A stretch of 46,505 nucleotides of DNA, from assembly GCA_018267575.1 (NCBI GenBank), contig JAFDYF010000045.1, positions 1 to 46,505 of the forward strand, in the 5' to 3' direction. The stretch is from Bacteroidota bacterium. Its GTDB lineage: Bacteria; Bacteroidota; Bacteroidia; Chitinophagales; Chitinophagaceae. A program made the translations under genes and the position numbers. The notes beneath the pieces were generated by a model, which was given only the letters and a program-made list of their open reading frames with translations, ran no database searches and had not been told where the DNA came from. Of the stretch, positions 27,009 through 34,720 are shown in pieces. The first letter of the stretch is position 1. Every line of letters begins with the position of its first letter.

Positions 27009-28457
27009 ATGCAAACTATTATTGAGGCCATAAAGAAACTGTTCGCATCCTTTAGCCAAGCTCCTATCATCAGTGTTACCAAGATTCCCCAATCGGGCAG
27101 CATACGCATTTATTTCAGGATCATCACTGAAAACAATTCCTTTATTGCTACTTATGGCGACAATGTAAAAGAAAACCAAGCCTTTATTTATTTTAGTACT
27201 GAATTCAAAAAAAAGAACTGCCCCGTCCCTGAGATATATGTGGTAAATGAAGATCAGACCATTTACATTCAAGAAGATTTTGGTGATATTTCGCTGCTCA
27301 ACAAATTGGAAGAACTCGGATTTGTGGATGAAGTATATAGGCTTTTTCAAAAAAGCATTCAAGCATTGGCTCACCTCCAAATAAGCGGAGACCAAGATTT
27401 GGATTACAATCATTGCATTACTTCCAAGGAGTTTGGTAAACAAGCCATTCTGAGCGATCTTCTTTATTTCAAATATTATTTCTGGGATGCTCTCCAACTT
27501 CCTTATGATAAAGAAAAATTGCTTAACGATTTTGAACAATTCAGCGAATATCTTTCCGAAGCTGATTATAAATATTTTATGTTCCGCGATTTTCAAAGTC
27601 GGAATATACTTGTGGAAAATGATGAAATCCATTTTATCGATTACCAAGGTGGGATGAAAGGAGCGGTTCAGTATGACCTCGCCTCCATGCTTTGGCAGGC
27701 CAAGGCCAATCTCCCCGATGAGTGGAAAAATAATTTGCTCGACTACTATATTGATTGCGTTGAAAAAAACCTCAACAAAAAAATAGACAGGGTTCTTTTT
27801 GTGAACCGCTATCATGGTTATGTATTAATCCGGTTGATGCAGGTATTGGGCGCTTATGGATTTCGAGGTTTGTTTGAACGCAAAGCACATTTTCTTACAA
27901 GCATCCCCTTGGGTTTGAGAAACCTCAAATGGTTTCTGCAACATAAAACAACAGGCCTTCATTTGCCAGAGTTTGAACGCATTCTTCATATCATCACCCA
28001 AGATGAAATCATTTGTCGCTTTGAACCTTTAAAGGCAACCGCTGAAACACCCTTGGTAGTGCACATCAATAGCTTTAGCTACCGGAGAGGCATACCCAAA
28101 GACCCAAGTGAAAGTGGTGGTGGCTTTGTGTTTGATTGCCGTGGCATATTGAACCCCGGAAGGATTGAAGAATATAAAAGTCAAACCGGAAGGGACAAGG
28201 GTGTAAAAGATTATCTGGAGCAACAAACCAAGATGCCAGCATTTCTAAATAGTATATTTGATATCGTGGACATTACCGTGGAAGATTATATCAAAAGAAA
28301 TTTTACAAGCCTAATGGTGAATTTTGGTTGCACAGGAGGCCAGCACCGAAGCGTGTATGCCGCAGATGCGCTGGCCAGGCATATGAGAAACAAGTTCAAT
28401 GTAAAAATCGAACTTCATCATATTGAACAGGAGAGCAAGAATTGGGTGAACAGTTAG
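27009..28457 (+). CDS. AmgK-like sugar kinase fused to a RapZ C-terminal domain
   Basis: A 482-residue two-domain protein. Residues ~10-330 form an aminoglycoside-phosphotransferase-fold kinase: catalytic Asp194 in FRDFQSRNIL and metal-binding Asp211 in FIDYQGG. This fold includes AmgK, which phosphorylates N-acetylmuramate and GlcNAc at the anomeric position in cell-wall recycling. Residues ~345-475 match the C-terminal domain of RapZ, with SFSYRRGIP, FVFDCRGILNPG and the loop GCTGGQHRSV at 440-449; in E. coli that domain senses glucosamine-6-phosphate and binds RNase E and GlmZ RNA. The fusion suggests a kinase controlled by, or reporting on, amino-sugar levels (inference). Such fusions are often followed by a nucleotidyltransferase; here an acyltransferase follows. 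Confidence 0.88.
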   Translation: MQTIIEAIKKLFASFSQAPIISVTKIPQSGSIRIYFRIITENNSFIATYGDNVKENQAFIYFSTEFKKKNCPVPEIYVVNEDQTIYIQEDFGDISLLNKLEELGFVDEVYRLFQKSIQALAHLQISGDQDLDYNHCITSKEFGKQAILSDLLYFKYYFWDALQLPYDKEKLLNDFEQFSEYLSEADYKYFMFRDFQSRNILVENDEIHFIDYQGGMKGAVQYDLASMLWQAKANLPDEWKNNLLDYYIDCVEKNLNKKIDRVLFVNRYHGYVLIRLMQVLGAYGFRGLFERKAHFLTSIPLGLRNLKWFLQHKTTGLHLPEFERILHIITQDEIICRFEPLKATAETPLVVHINSFSYRRGIPKDPSESGGGFVFDCRGILNPGRIEEYKSQTGRDKGVKDYLEQQTKMPAFLNSIFDIVDITVEDYIKRNFTSLMVNFGCTGGQHRSVYAADALARHMRNKFNVKIELHHIEQESKNWVNS

Positions 28458-28524
28458 TCTGAGACAAGTGAGTGGCCGCCATGAGCTATCAACAATGAAC
28501 CATTTTAACCACTAATTATTTTTC

Positions 28525-29442
28525 ATGTACTATATCGTTTACGGTTTTATATACCTTATATCGCTCTTGCCCATGCGCTTGCTCTATGTGTTGGCCGATG
28601 GCATCTATTTACTTCTCTATTATGTATTTGGTTACCGTAAAAAAGTGGTCATGAGCAATCTGCAAATCGCTTTTCCTGAAAAGACCGAAGCCGAGCGAAT
28701 AAAAATAGCCAAACAATTTTACCTCAATTTTATTGATTACCTTATCGAGTTCATCAAACAATTATCTGCCAGTGAAGCTTTTTTGAAAAAAAGATTTACC
28801 ATAAGCCAAGATGGTCTGAAGGATTTGAACGAGCTTTATAAAACAGGCAGACCATGCCAAATACATCTCGGGCATACTTTCAATTGGGAATGGGGACAGT
28901 TGGTACTTAAAAAATCGACCCCTTACAAACTGATGGTGGTATATATGCCCATCAGCAATAAAATTTTCGAAAAAATATTTTACGATAGTCGTACCCGTTC
29001 AGGAAGTATTTTTTTGCCCGCTACTTCTATGCGTTCTGCAATGGTAGCGCATAATGAAACGCAATATCTCTTGGGCTTGGTAGCCGACCAAAATCCGGGT
29101 GCATTATCAACTGCTTACTGGGTAAATTTTTTTGGCAAGCCCACTGCTTTTGTATCGGGCCCTGAAAAAGCTGCTAGGCTTAGAAATATTCCTGTTTTTT
29201 TTGCCCATATTGAAAAACCCAAACGCGGATATTATCATGCCGTGCTGAAAATAGGGGAACTCAATCCAGCCGAGTTGAAAGAAGGGGAACTCACCTTACG
29301 CTATGTGAAGTATCTACAGGAAGTCATCCAACAAAACCCTGACATGTGGCTATGGAGCCATCGCAGATGGAAGAATGAACTGAAAGAAGAAAATATGCAA
29401 AATTGGGTGGATAGCGACAAACCCAACTACCCGAGTATTTAA
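28525..29442 (+). CDS. Lysophospholipid/lipid A acyltransferase family protein (LpxL/HtrB-like)
   Basis: A 305-residue membrane-associated acyltransferase of the family that adds secondary acyl chains to lipid A. The catalytic HX4E motif is His117-Glu122 in LGHTFNWEW, and the ending MWLWSHRRWK at 344-353 of the DNA-frame numbering scale corresponds to the WxxHRRWK motif of the family. The N-terminus is hydrophobic (1-35). It lies 67 bases after the kinase-RapZ gene and is probably co-transcribed, which would link two envelope-related functions. Its stop overlaps the stop of the convergent dioxygenase gene (shared TTAA, 29439-29442). The exact acyl acceptor is not known. Confidence 0.9.
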   Translation: MYYIVYGFIYLISLLPMRLLYVLADGIYLLLYYVFGYRKKVVMSNLQIAFPEKTEAERIKIAKQFYLNFIDYLIEFIKQLSASEAFLKKRFTISQDGLKDLNELYKTGRPCQIHLGHTFNWEWGQLVLKKSTPYKLMVVYMPISNKIFEKIFYDSRTRSGSIFLPATSMRSAMVAHNETQYLLGLVADQNPGALSTAYWVNFFGKPTAFVSGPEKAARLRNIPVFFAHIEKPKRGYYHAVLKIGELNPAELKEGELTLRYVKYLQEVIQQNPDMWLWSHRRWKNELKEENMQNWVDSDKPNYPSI

Positions 29443-30845
29443 TTCAGCACACTTTTTTCTTTTTCAATGTTGATTTTGGGCTGCTCCTTGATTTTGTTCC
29501 AACCACCAGATACATTGTGCAGGTTATGTATGCCCTGGCGCTTGAGCAGGGAACAAGCAATAATGCTCCTATAACCGCCACCGCAATGAACATATAGATT
29601 GTGGTTGTCTTCAATATTGGCCATACTGCCCGGGTCGTTCATTTCTCCGAGTGGTATATTAATGGCTCCGGCAATATGCCCATCAGCAAACTCTGTTTCC
29701 CTGCGTACATCAATAACCACCAGGTTGGGGTCGAATGGAAGATCCATGGCCAGTTCGTCCGCTTCCACATCAATAATCATATCAACCCTATTCCCGGATG
29801 CTTGCCAAGCTTCAAAACCTCCTTCCAGATATCCTTTTATCTTATCAAAACCCACCCTGGCCAAACGGACTACCGTTTCTTTTTCCTTACCCAGTTCCGT
29901 AACGAGTACCATTCCCTTATCGAAAGGCAGGAGCGAACCGGCCCATTCGGCAAAACGGCCTTCCAAACCAATGCTAATAGATCCTGGCACAAAGCCCTTT
30001 GAAAAAACCGTCTCGCTTCTAGTATCCAATAAAATCACATCGTCTTCTTTTATCCGCTTTTTAAAATCTTCCAAGGGTATTGCTTTCAGCCCTCGCTCCA
30101 ACAATTCATCCAAGCTTTGATATCCTTCTTTGTTGATTTTTGCATTAATGGGAAAATAAAGTGGCGGAGTTTCCAATCCTTCAGTAACTGACTTGATAAA
30201 ATCTTCTTTGCTGGCTGCATTGAGTGCATAGTTGTTTTCCTTTTCATCGGCAATCGTGCTATAAGTATTGGGACCTAGATTTTTCCCACAACTACTACCA
30301 GCTCCATGTGCAGGGTAAACCACAATATCGTTTGGCAGGGGCATAATTTTTTCTTTCAATGATTCGTATAGCATGCCTGCAAGTTCTTCTTTGCTTAGGT
30401 TTCCGCTACTCAAATCGGGCCGGCCCACATCACCAACAAATAAAGTATCGCCAGTGAAAATAGCATGTGGTTTTCCTTGGTCATCCCTCAATAAATAGCA
30501 GGATGATTCCAATGTATGACCAGGGGTATGCAGCACTTCGATGGAAATATTCCCTATTTTGAAACGCTCCCCATCTTTTGCTAGATGTATGGGGAAACTA
30601 GTTTCTGTACCGGGGCCATATACAATGGGGGCACCAGTCGCTTTGCTCAGGTCAAGATGACCGCTCACGAAATCTGCATGAAAATGGGTTTCAAAAATAT
30701 ATTTGATGGAGGCTTTGCGATCTTGCGCTAATTGAAGATAGGTCTCAATATCCCGGAGCGGGTCAATGATTGCCGCCTCATTCCCGCTCTCGATATAATA
30801 AGCAGCTTCGCTTAGGCATCCGGTATATAACTGTTGTATGAACAT
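29439..30845 (-). CDS. MBL-fold persulfide dioxygenase fused to two rhodanese domains
   Basis: Sulfide/persulfide detoxification protein, 468 residues. Residues 1-235 are an ETHE1-like metallo-beta-lactamase domain with THFHADFVSGH (His54, His56, Asp58, His63), His110, Asp133 and His180. A first rhodanese domain (about 260-355) lacks the active cysteine, with VTELGKEKE where it should be; the second (about 370-455) has it (Cys421 in VHCGGGYRS). This order resembles CstB and BLH proteins, which oxidise persulfides and transfer sulfane sulfur. The start is set at the ATG at 30845; an in-frame GTG at 30899 lies inside the upstream hairpin and is unlikely. Confidence 0.92.
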   Translation of the reverse strand: MFIQQLYTGCLSEAAYYIESGNEAAIIDPLRDIETYLQLAQDRKASIKYIFETHFHADFVSGHLDLSKATGAPIVYGPGTETSFPIHLAKDGERFKIGNISIEVLHTPGHTLESSCYLLRDDQGKPHAIFTGDTLFVGDVGRPDLSSGNLSKEELAGMLYESLKEKIMPLPNDIVVYPAHGAGSSCGKNLGPNTYSTIADEKENNYALNAASKEDFIKSVTEGLETPPLYFPINAKINKEGYQSLDELLERGLKAIPLEDFKKRIKEDDVILLDTRSETVFSKGFVPGSISIGLEGRFAEWAGSLLPFDKGMVLVTELGKEKETVVRLARVGFDKIKGYLEGGFEAWQASGNRVDMIIDVEADELAMDLPFDPNLVVIDVRRETEFADGHIAGAINIPLGEMNDPGSMANIEDNHNLYVHCGGGYRSIIACSLLKRQGIHNLHNVSGGWNKIKEQPKINIEKEKSVLN

Positions 30846-30859
30846 AGCAGCATTTTGGT

Positions 30860-30867
30860 CAAAAATA
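30860..30867 (-). promoter_or_regulatory. -7 box of the persulfide dioxygenase gene
   Basis: On the minus strand TATTTTTG, the same sequence as the -7 box of the adjacent arsR gene, 14 bases before the ATG. It lies downstream of the hairpin at 30886-30920, so the gene has its own promoter. Confidence 0.5.
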
Positions 30868-30885
30868 GAAATAAACTGTGAAAAT

Positions 30886-30920
30886 AAAAGGGATAGCACG
30901 GTCAGTATGCTATCCCTTTT
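30886..30920 (-). terminator. Perfect 13-bp hairpin between arsR-type gene and dioxygenase gene
   Basis: AAAAGGGATAGCA (30886-30898) and TGCTATCCCTTTT (30908-30920) pair perfectly round a 9-base loop. In the direction of transcription it ends in TTTTATTTT, so it should terminate the regulator transcript. It also begins 18 bases upstream of the dioxygenase -7 box, where a -33 element or an operator would sit. Confidence 0.7.
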
Positions 30921-30959
30921 AGATTTTTAACCAGCATTGCTTCAATGAGCAATTTGATT

Positions 30960-31304
30960 TTAGTTAACGAGGCTATTAACGCAATCCATAATAAATGAAA
31001 TGCGCTCTTGGCCAATGGTATAGTAAATAAATTTACCATCCCTTTCTGTCTTTACAACGCCAGCCCGGCGTAAAATGGCAAGGTGCTGCGAAGCAACAGA
31101 TTGCTCCAGGCGAAGTTGAACATAGATTTCAGTAACCGTTAGTCGCCTGTGCTCGTCGAGCAATTTCACAATCTGTTGGCGCAGTTTGTGGTTCAGCGCA
31201 CGAATAATCAGCGCTGATTTTTTGAGACTAACAAAATCTACTTTGACAGATGGCCCCTCGGAGCCGCTAACCATCATCCAATGGTTACTTGAAGTTAAGG
31301 TCAT
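30960..31304 (-). CDS. ArsR family winged-helix regulator
   Basis: A 114-residue regulator with the ArsR winged helix (about 27-100; recognition helix LRLEQSVASQHLAILRRAG, wing ERDGKFIYY). The metal-binding CxC signature of classical members is absent, and the only cysteine is Cys108, so it cannot form the intramolecular disulfide or tetrasulfide used by SqrR/BigR-type persulfide sensors. Its place directly upstream of the persulfide dioxygenase makes that gene its likely target. A palindrome upstream of its -7 box suggests self-control. Confidence 0.88.
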   Translation of the reverse strand: MTLTSSNHWMMVSGSEGPSVKVDFVSLKKSALIIRALNHKLRQQIVKLLDEHRRLTVTEIYVQLRLEQSVASQHLAILRRAGVVKTERDGKFIYYTIGQERISFIMDCVNSLVN

Positions 31305-31335
31305 TAAATAAAGTTTTATGTGTTAGGAGATATTA

Positions 31336-31343
31336 CAAAAATA
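31336..31343 (-). promoter_or_regulatory. -7 box of the ArsR-family gene
   Basis: On the minus strand TATTTTTG, 31 bases before the ATG at 31304. Confidence 0.5.
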
Positions 31344-31360
31344 GTAAAGTCATTTTAATT

Positions 31361-31378
31361 TTGATATATATACTTCAA
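31361..31378. promoter_or_regulatory. Candidate ArsR operator
   Basis: TTGATATATATACTTCAA is an imperfect palindrome (14 of 18 positions symmetric) lying 17 bases upstream of the -7 box, over the place of the -33 element. Size and position suit a winged-helix dimer. AT-richness of the surrounding bases weakens the case. Confidence 0.4.
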
Positions 31379-31395
31379 TTTATTTGATAATATGT

Positions 31396-32073
31396 TTATT
31401 TTTTAGTATCGAAAAAAAAATCTTTAACATAAACTGGTTGAATTAGATTCAAATCACTGTATATATTATTGTAAAACAATTCATATGATAAAGTTCCTAA
31501 ATGGCTTGCATTAACAATTATGTCTCCAAATAAAGCATGCTGGGAGTTTGAAATCTGTCCCCATTTTTTACTGCCGCTACCAAAGAAAAAAACTTTTTTC
31601 GATTGAAGCTCATTTGAAAAACTATTGTAATCCAATATCATAGCAGCAGCAGGCATTTGCTCAGCCATATCTTTTTGGTACAGTGCCGTAAACACTTCCA
31701 TCCTCCTTGCATCTATCATTGGGCAAATCAAATCGATAGCGGGATTCGCTATTTGCTGCGAGGCTGAAAATGCCATGAGCTTTAGTGTATTTACTGTAAT
31801 GAGTGGTACCTGCAAAGCAAAACAAAAACCTTTTGCAGCAGCCATCCCTACCCGAATACCCGTATAGGAGCCCGGGCCCGAAGAAACAGCAATGGCATCC
31901 AAATCGTCTATTTTATATCCAGCATCTTTAATCATTTTTTGAATAGCAGGATGCAGCCAGGATGCATGGCCCATCTGCTCACTGCTTTCTGACAATAATA
32001 ATTTTTCGCCATCTTTTGCCAAGCAGATACTCGCCGCCTCAGTGGCCGTGTCAATATTTAAAATAAGAGCCAT
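31396..32073 (-). CDS. tsaB: tRNA threonylcarbamoyladenosine biosynthesis protein TsaB
   Basis: Partner of TsaD in making t6A at position 37 of ANN-decoding tRNAs. The 225-residue protein has the ASKHA-type opening ILNIDTATEAASICL, the GHASWLHPAI segment and the hallmark AVSSGPGSYTGIRVGMAAAKGF at about 63-84. The C-terminal third is divergent, as is usual for TsaB. The gene starts 14 bases after the truncated dehydrogenase-like gene, so the two share a transcript. Confidence 0.93.
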   Translation of the reverse strand: MALILNIDTATEAASICLAKDGEKLLLSESSEQMGHASWLHPAIQKMIKDAGYKIDDLDAIAVSSGPGSYTGIRVGMAAAKGFCFALQVPLITVNTLKLMAFSASQQIANPAIDLICPMIDARRMEVFTALYQKDMAEQMPAAAMILDYNSFSNELQSKKVFFFGSGSKKWGQISNSQHALFGDIIVNASHLGTLSYELFYNNIYSDLNLIQPVYVKDFFFDTKK

Positions 32074-32087
32074 TACATTTTTATTTT

Positions 32088-32714
32088 TTAAACTTCTTCT
32101 TCCAATGCTTTTGAAATAGGGTAACGATTATCTGTTTTCTGGAGTTCAATAAGCAGTTTGTATATTTTTTCCAGACCAATATTTTGGCCCCATTCAAAGG
32201 GGCCAAAGGGATAATTTGTACCAAGCTTCATCGCAATATCAATCTCTGTTTTTGTGCTTACCTTTTCCTGCAAAGTAAAATAGGCCTCATTGATGATCAT
32301 AGCAACAACCCTGGCACTTATAAAACCCGGAACATCGGGAACAAATCGATAGCCAAAATTTAAATCGTTCAATATTTTTTCGGCAGCATGTTTTTTTGTT
32401 TCATCATTGGCGACCAGTTCAGAAATATTCCTCAAAAAAAAACCAGGCCATGCATTGATCCTGATAAATGGCAGCTTGATATCAGCAAGGGTATGTTCAA
32501 CCGCATTGATAAATACAAGTTTGGTTGACAATTTTTTTAGCTTCTCCAATCGAACTGTTTCATTGTTAAAATCAAAATCAAAATAGGCATCTGCGTCTTC
32601 AATCGCTGTGAATGCATCCATCGATCCCACATATTCGACCGAAGCAGCCAAGCCAACAAATTTTTGCTGGACCTCTTCTTTTAATATTGGGCTTGCGAGC
32701 ACCACCAATTTCAT
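32088..32714 (-). CDS. 3-hydroxyacyl-CoA dehydrogenase-like protein with degenerate NAD domain
   Basis: A 208-residue protein. Residues ~126-205 match the helical C-terminal domain of 3-hydroxyacyl-CoA dehydrogenases (VPGFISARVVAMIINEAYFTL and LGTNYPFGPFEW). The N-terminal part is short and lacks the GxGxxG dinucleotide loop, so NAD binding and dehydrogenase activity are doubtful. Full-length enzymes have about 280-320 residues. It could be a non-catalytic relic or a protein with a new role. The frame is intact and the gene is coupled to tsaB, so it is not an obvious pseudogene. Confidence 0.75.
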   Translation of the reverse strand: MKLVVLASPILKEEVQQKFVGLAASVEYVGSMDAFTAIEDADAYFDFDFNNETVRLEKLKKLSTKLVFINAVEHTLADIKLPFIRINAWPGFFLRNISELVANDETKKHAAEKILNDLNFGYRFVPDVPGFISARVVAMIINEAYFTLQEKVSTKTEIDIAMKLGTNYPFGPFEWGQNIGLEKIYKLLIELQKTDNRYPISKALEEEV

Positions 32715-32868
32715 GTTGTGGAATTTTAAGCAAAGAAAAACTATTTGTGGTTAATGCAAGCCTGCTGCCAGCAATACAGGTAAGATATCAGTAAAATATT
32801 TTTAGGGATTCAACCAGATATTGCTTCATACATCCTGTAAGGGAACAACGCAGCATTTTTATTTTATC

Positions 32869-32876
32869 TACATTTG
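32869..32876 (+). promoter_or_regulatory. -7 box of ridA, four bases before the ATG
   Basis: TACATTTG fits TAnnTTTG, followed by ATAT and the ATG at 32881. Fourth exact case of the four-base spacing in this window. Confidence 0.55.
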
Positions 32877-32880
32877 ATAT

Positions 32881-33261
32881 ATGGAAAAGAAAATCATCAA
32901 TACAGAAAACGCACCTAAACCCATTGGTCCATATAACCAGGCCATTCTTGCTAATAATATGCTTTTTATTTCGGGACAGGTTGCCATTAACCCAACCACG
33001 GGTAACGTAGAGTCAAAAGATGTGATTGAAGAAACCCATCAAGTGATGCACAATTTGAAAGCGATATTGGCAGAAGCAAAAATGGGTTTTGATAATGTGG
33101 TAAAAACCACCATCTTTTTATCCGATATGGCTCTTTTTGCGTCGGTGAATGAAAATTATGGAAAATACTTTACGGGTAGTTTCCCAGCACGCGAAACAGT
33201 AGCTGTAAAAGGCTTGCCCAAAAATGTGAATGTGGAGATAAGTATGATTGCTGTAGTTTAG
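32881..33261 (+). CDS. ridA: RidA family reactive enamine/imine deaminase
   Basis: Hydrolyses 2-aminoacrylate and related enamines released by PLP enzymes, protecting other PLP enzymes. The 126-residue chain has the full family pattern: PIGPYNQAI near the N-terminus, FISGQVAI, and Arg104 in FPARETVAV, which binds the substrate carboxylate. It functions as a trimer in the cytoplasm. It lies convergent to kbl, another PLP-related gene, but they do not share a transcript. Confidence 0.93.
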   Translation: MEKKIINTENAPKPIGPYNQAILANNMLFISGQVAINPTTGNVESKDVIEETHQVMHNLKAILAEAKMGFDNVVKTTIFLSDMALFASVNENYGKYFTGSFPARETVAVKGLPKNVNVEISMIAVV

Positions 33262-33349
33262 TCGGAAAGTCCGAAAGACAGAAAGTCGGAAAGTAATACA
33301 AATATGACCATCCTACTTTCTGTCTTCCCGACTTCCTGTCTTTCTGACT
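33260..33349. terminator. Long imperfect inverted repeat between convergent ridA and kbl
   Basis: Two 36-base arms (33260-33295 and 33314-33349) made of GAAAGTC/GACTTTC-like units match in 27 of 36 positions round an 18-base centre. It overlaps the ridA stop and ends seven bases before the kbl stop, so it probably ends transcription from both sides. The repeated AGTCGGAAAG unit suggests origin from a dispersed simple repeat. Confidence 0.6.
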
Positions 33350-33355
33350 GTTATG

Positions 33356-34543
33356 CTATTTCAACACCCCCAACTCCTTCCCGATTTTTGTAAATGCGCC
33401 GATGGCTTTATCAAGATGCGCTTGTTCATGCGCAGCACTTAATTGAACACGTATCCTAGCCTGCCCCTTAGCCACAACGGGAAAGAAAAAGCCTATCACA
33501 TAGACCCCTTCTCCAAGTAGTTTGGCTGCAAAGTTTTGTGCTACCACAGCATCATACAGCATAATCGGCACAATGGGATGGTCACCGGGCTTGATATCAA
33601 AACCAGCTTCAGTCATTTTTTTACGGAAATATTTTGTGTTGTGCTCCAGCTTATCGCGGAGTGTGGTGGTTTCGCTGAGCATATCAAGCACGGCAATAGA
33701 TGCACCCACAATAGAAGGCGCCAGACTATTGGAAAAAAGATAGGGGCGGCTACGCTGACGAAGCATTTCAATAATTTCCTTGTTGCCACTGGTAAAGCCA
33801 CCACTGGCGCCACCCAATGCTTTTCCCAAAGTGCCAGTAATGATATCAATCCTCCCCATTACCCCACGGTATTCATGGGTGCCGCGACCAGTTTTACCCA
33901 AAAAACCAGAGGAATGACATTCATCAATCATCACAATCGCGTCATATTGATCAGCGAGATCGCAAATTTTATCCAATTGCGCAATCGTTCCATCCATACT
34001 AAAAGAACCATCGGTTACAATAATGCGGCTACGCAAGTGTTGGCTTTCTTTGAGCTTTGCTTCCAAGTCTTGCATATTGTTATGTTCATACCGATAGCGC
34101 TGCGCTTTGCACAATCGCACACCATCAATAATAGAAGCATGGTTCAGCGCATCGCTAATAATGGCATCCTTATCATCGAACAAAGGTTCAAAAACACCGC
34201 CATTCGCATCAAAAGCGGCGGCATAGAGTATCGTATCTTCTGTGCCCAAAAAATCGGCAATCTTTTTTTCCAATTCCTTATGGATATCCTGAGTACCACA
34301 AATAAAGCGCACACTACTAAGTCCATAACCCCTATTATCAATGGCATGGTGAGCAGCTTCAATCACTTTGGGATGTGCGGAAAGACCCAGATAATTATTG
34401 GCACAAAAATTAAGTACTGTTTTCCCATTTACTATAATTTCCGCCCCTTGGTCACTGGTAATCACCCTTTCATTTTTGAAAAGACCAGCAGATTTGATTT
34501 CCTCCAACTCCGTTGCTATGCGTTTTCTAAATGCCTGATTCAT
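33356..34543 (-). CDS. kbl: Glycine C-acetyltransferase (2-amino-3-ketobutyrate CoA ligase)
   Basis: PLP enzyme that splits 2-amino-3-ketobutyrate with CoA into glycine and acetyl-CoA, the second step of threonine breakdown. The 395-residue length and sequence match Kbl closely: NFCANNYLGLSAHP at 45-58, VMIDECHSSGFLG at 204-216 and the PLP lysine Lys241 in GTLGKALGGASGG. Related alpha-oxoamine synthases (BioF, HemA, serine palmitoyltransferase) share the fold; the fit is best to Kbl. No threonine dehydrogenase gene is in the window. Confidence 0.9.
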   Translation of the reverse strand: MNQAFRKRIATELEEIKSAGLFKNERVITSDQGAEIIVNGKTVLNFCANNYLGLSAHPKVIEAAHHAIDNRGYGLSSVRFICGTQDIHKELEKKIADFLGTEDTILYAAAFDANGGVFEPLFDDKDAIISDALNHASIIDGVRLCKAQRYRYEHNNMQDLEAKLKESQHLRSRIIVTDGSFSMDGTIAQLDKICDLADQYDAIVMIDECHSSGFLGKTGRGTHEYRGVMGRIDIITGTLGKALGGASGGFTSGNKEIIEMLRQRSRPYLFSNSLAPSIVGASIAVLDMLSETTTLRDKLEHNTKYFRKKMTEAGFDIKPGDHPIVPIMLYDAVVAQNFAAKLLGEGVYVIGFFFPVVAKGQARIRVQLSAAHEQAHLDKAIGAFTKIGKELGVLK

Positions 34544-34705
34544 ACATAAAATTTTTGGAGGATAAAGATAAGCACTAGCCGATTCAAAGGCGCATACTCA
34601 AATAACGCATTTATAAAATGCTCTGTTATTCAACAAATTGTATATCCAATGCTTAATTACAAACTTCATATCTCCAAAAAAGTAAGATGTATCGGCGTTT
34701 TTATT

Positions 34706-34713
34706 TATTTTTG
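34706..34713 (+). promoter_or_regulatory. -7 box seven bases before a small secreted-protein ORF
   Basis: TATTTTTG followed by ACAGGTC and the ATG at 34721. It supports that this short ORF is a real gene and may also drive the sigma factor gene behind it. Confidence 0.5.
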
Positions 34714-34720
34714 ACAGGTC

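Noticed and set aside
26964..27815. A 283-codon minus-strand frame opposite the kinase domain of the RapZ fusion
   Set aside because: Rich in Phe and Ile as expected from reading the opposite strand of an AT-rich gene; no motif found, and the plus-strand protein is clearly real.
29439..29442. Overlapping stop codons (TTAA) of the convergent acyltransferase and dioxygenase genes as a regulatory signal
   Set aside because: Four-base overlaps of convergent stops occur by chance in compact genomes; no hairpin accompanies it.
33536..34549. A 337-codon plus-strand frame opposite kbl
   Set aside because: Shadow of kbl: composition is odd (His/Asn/Thr-rich) and no domain is visible, while Kbl on the minus strand has all catalytic motifs.
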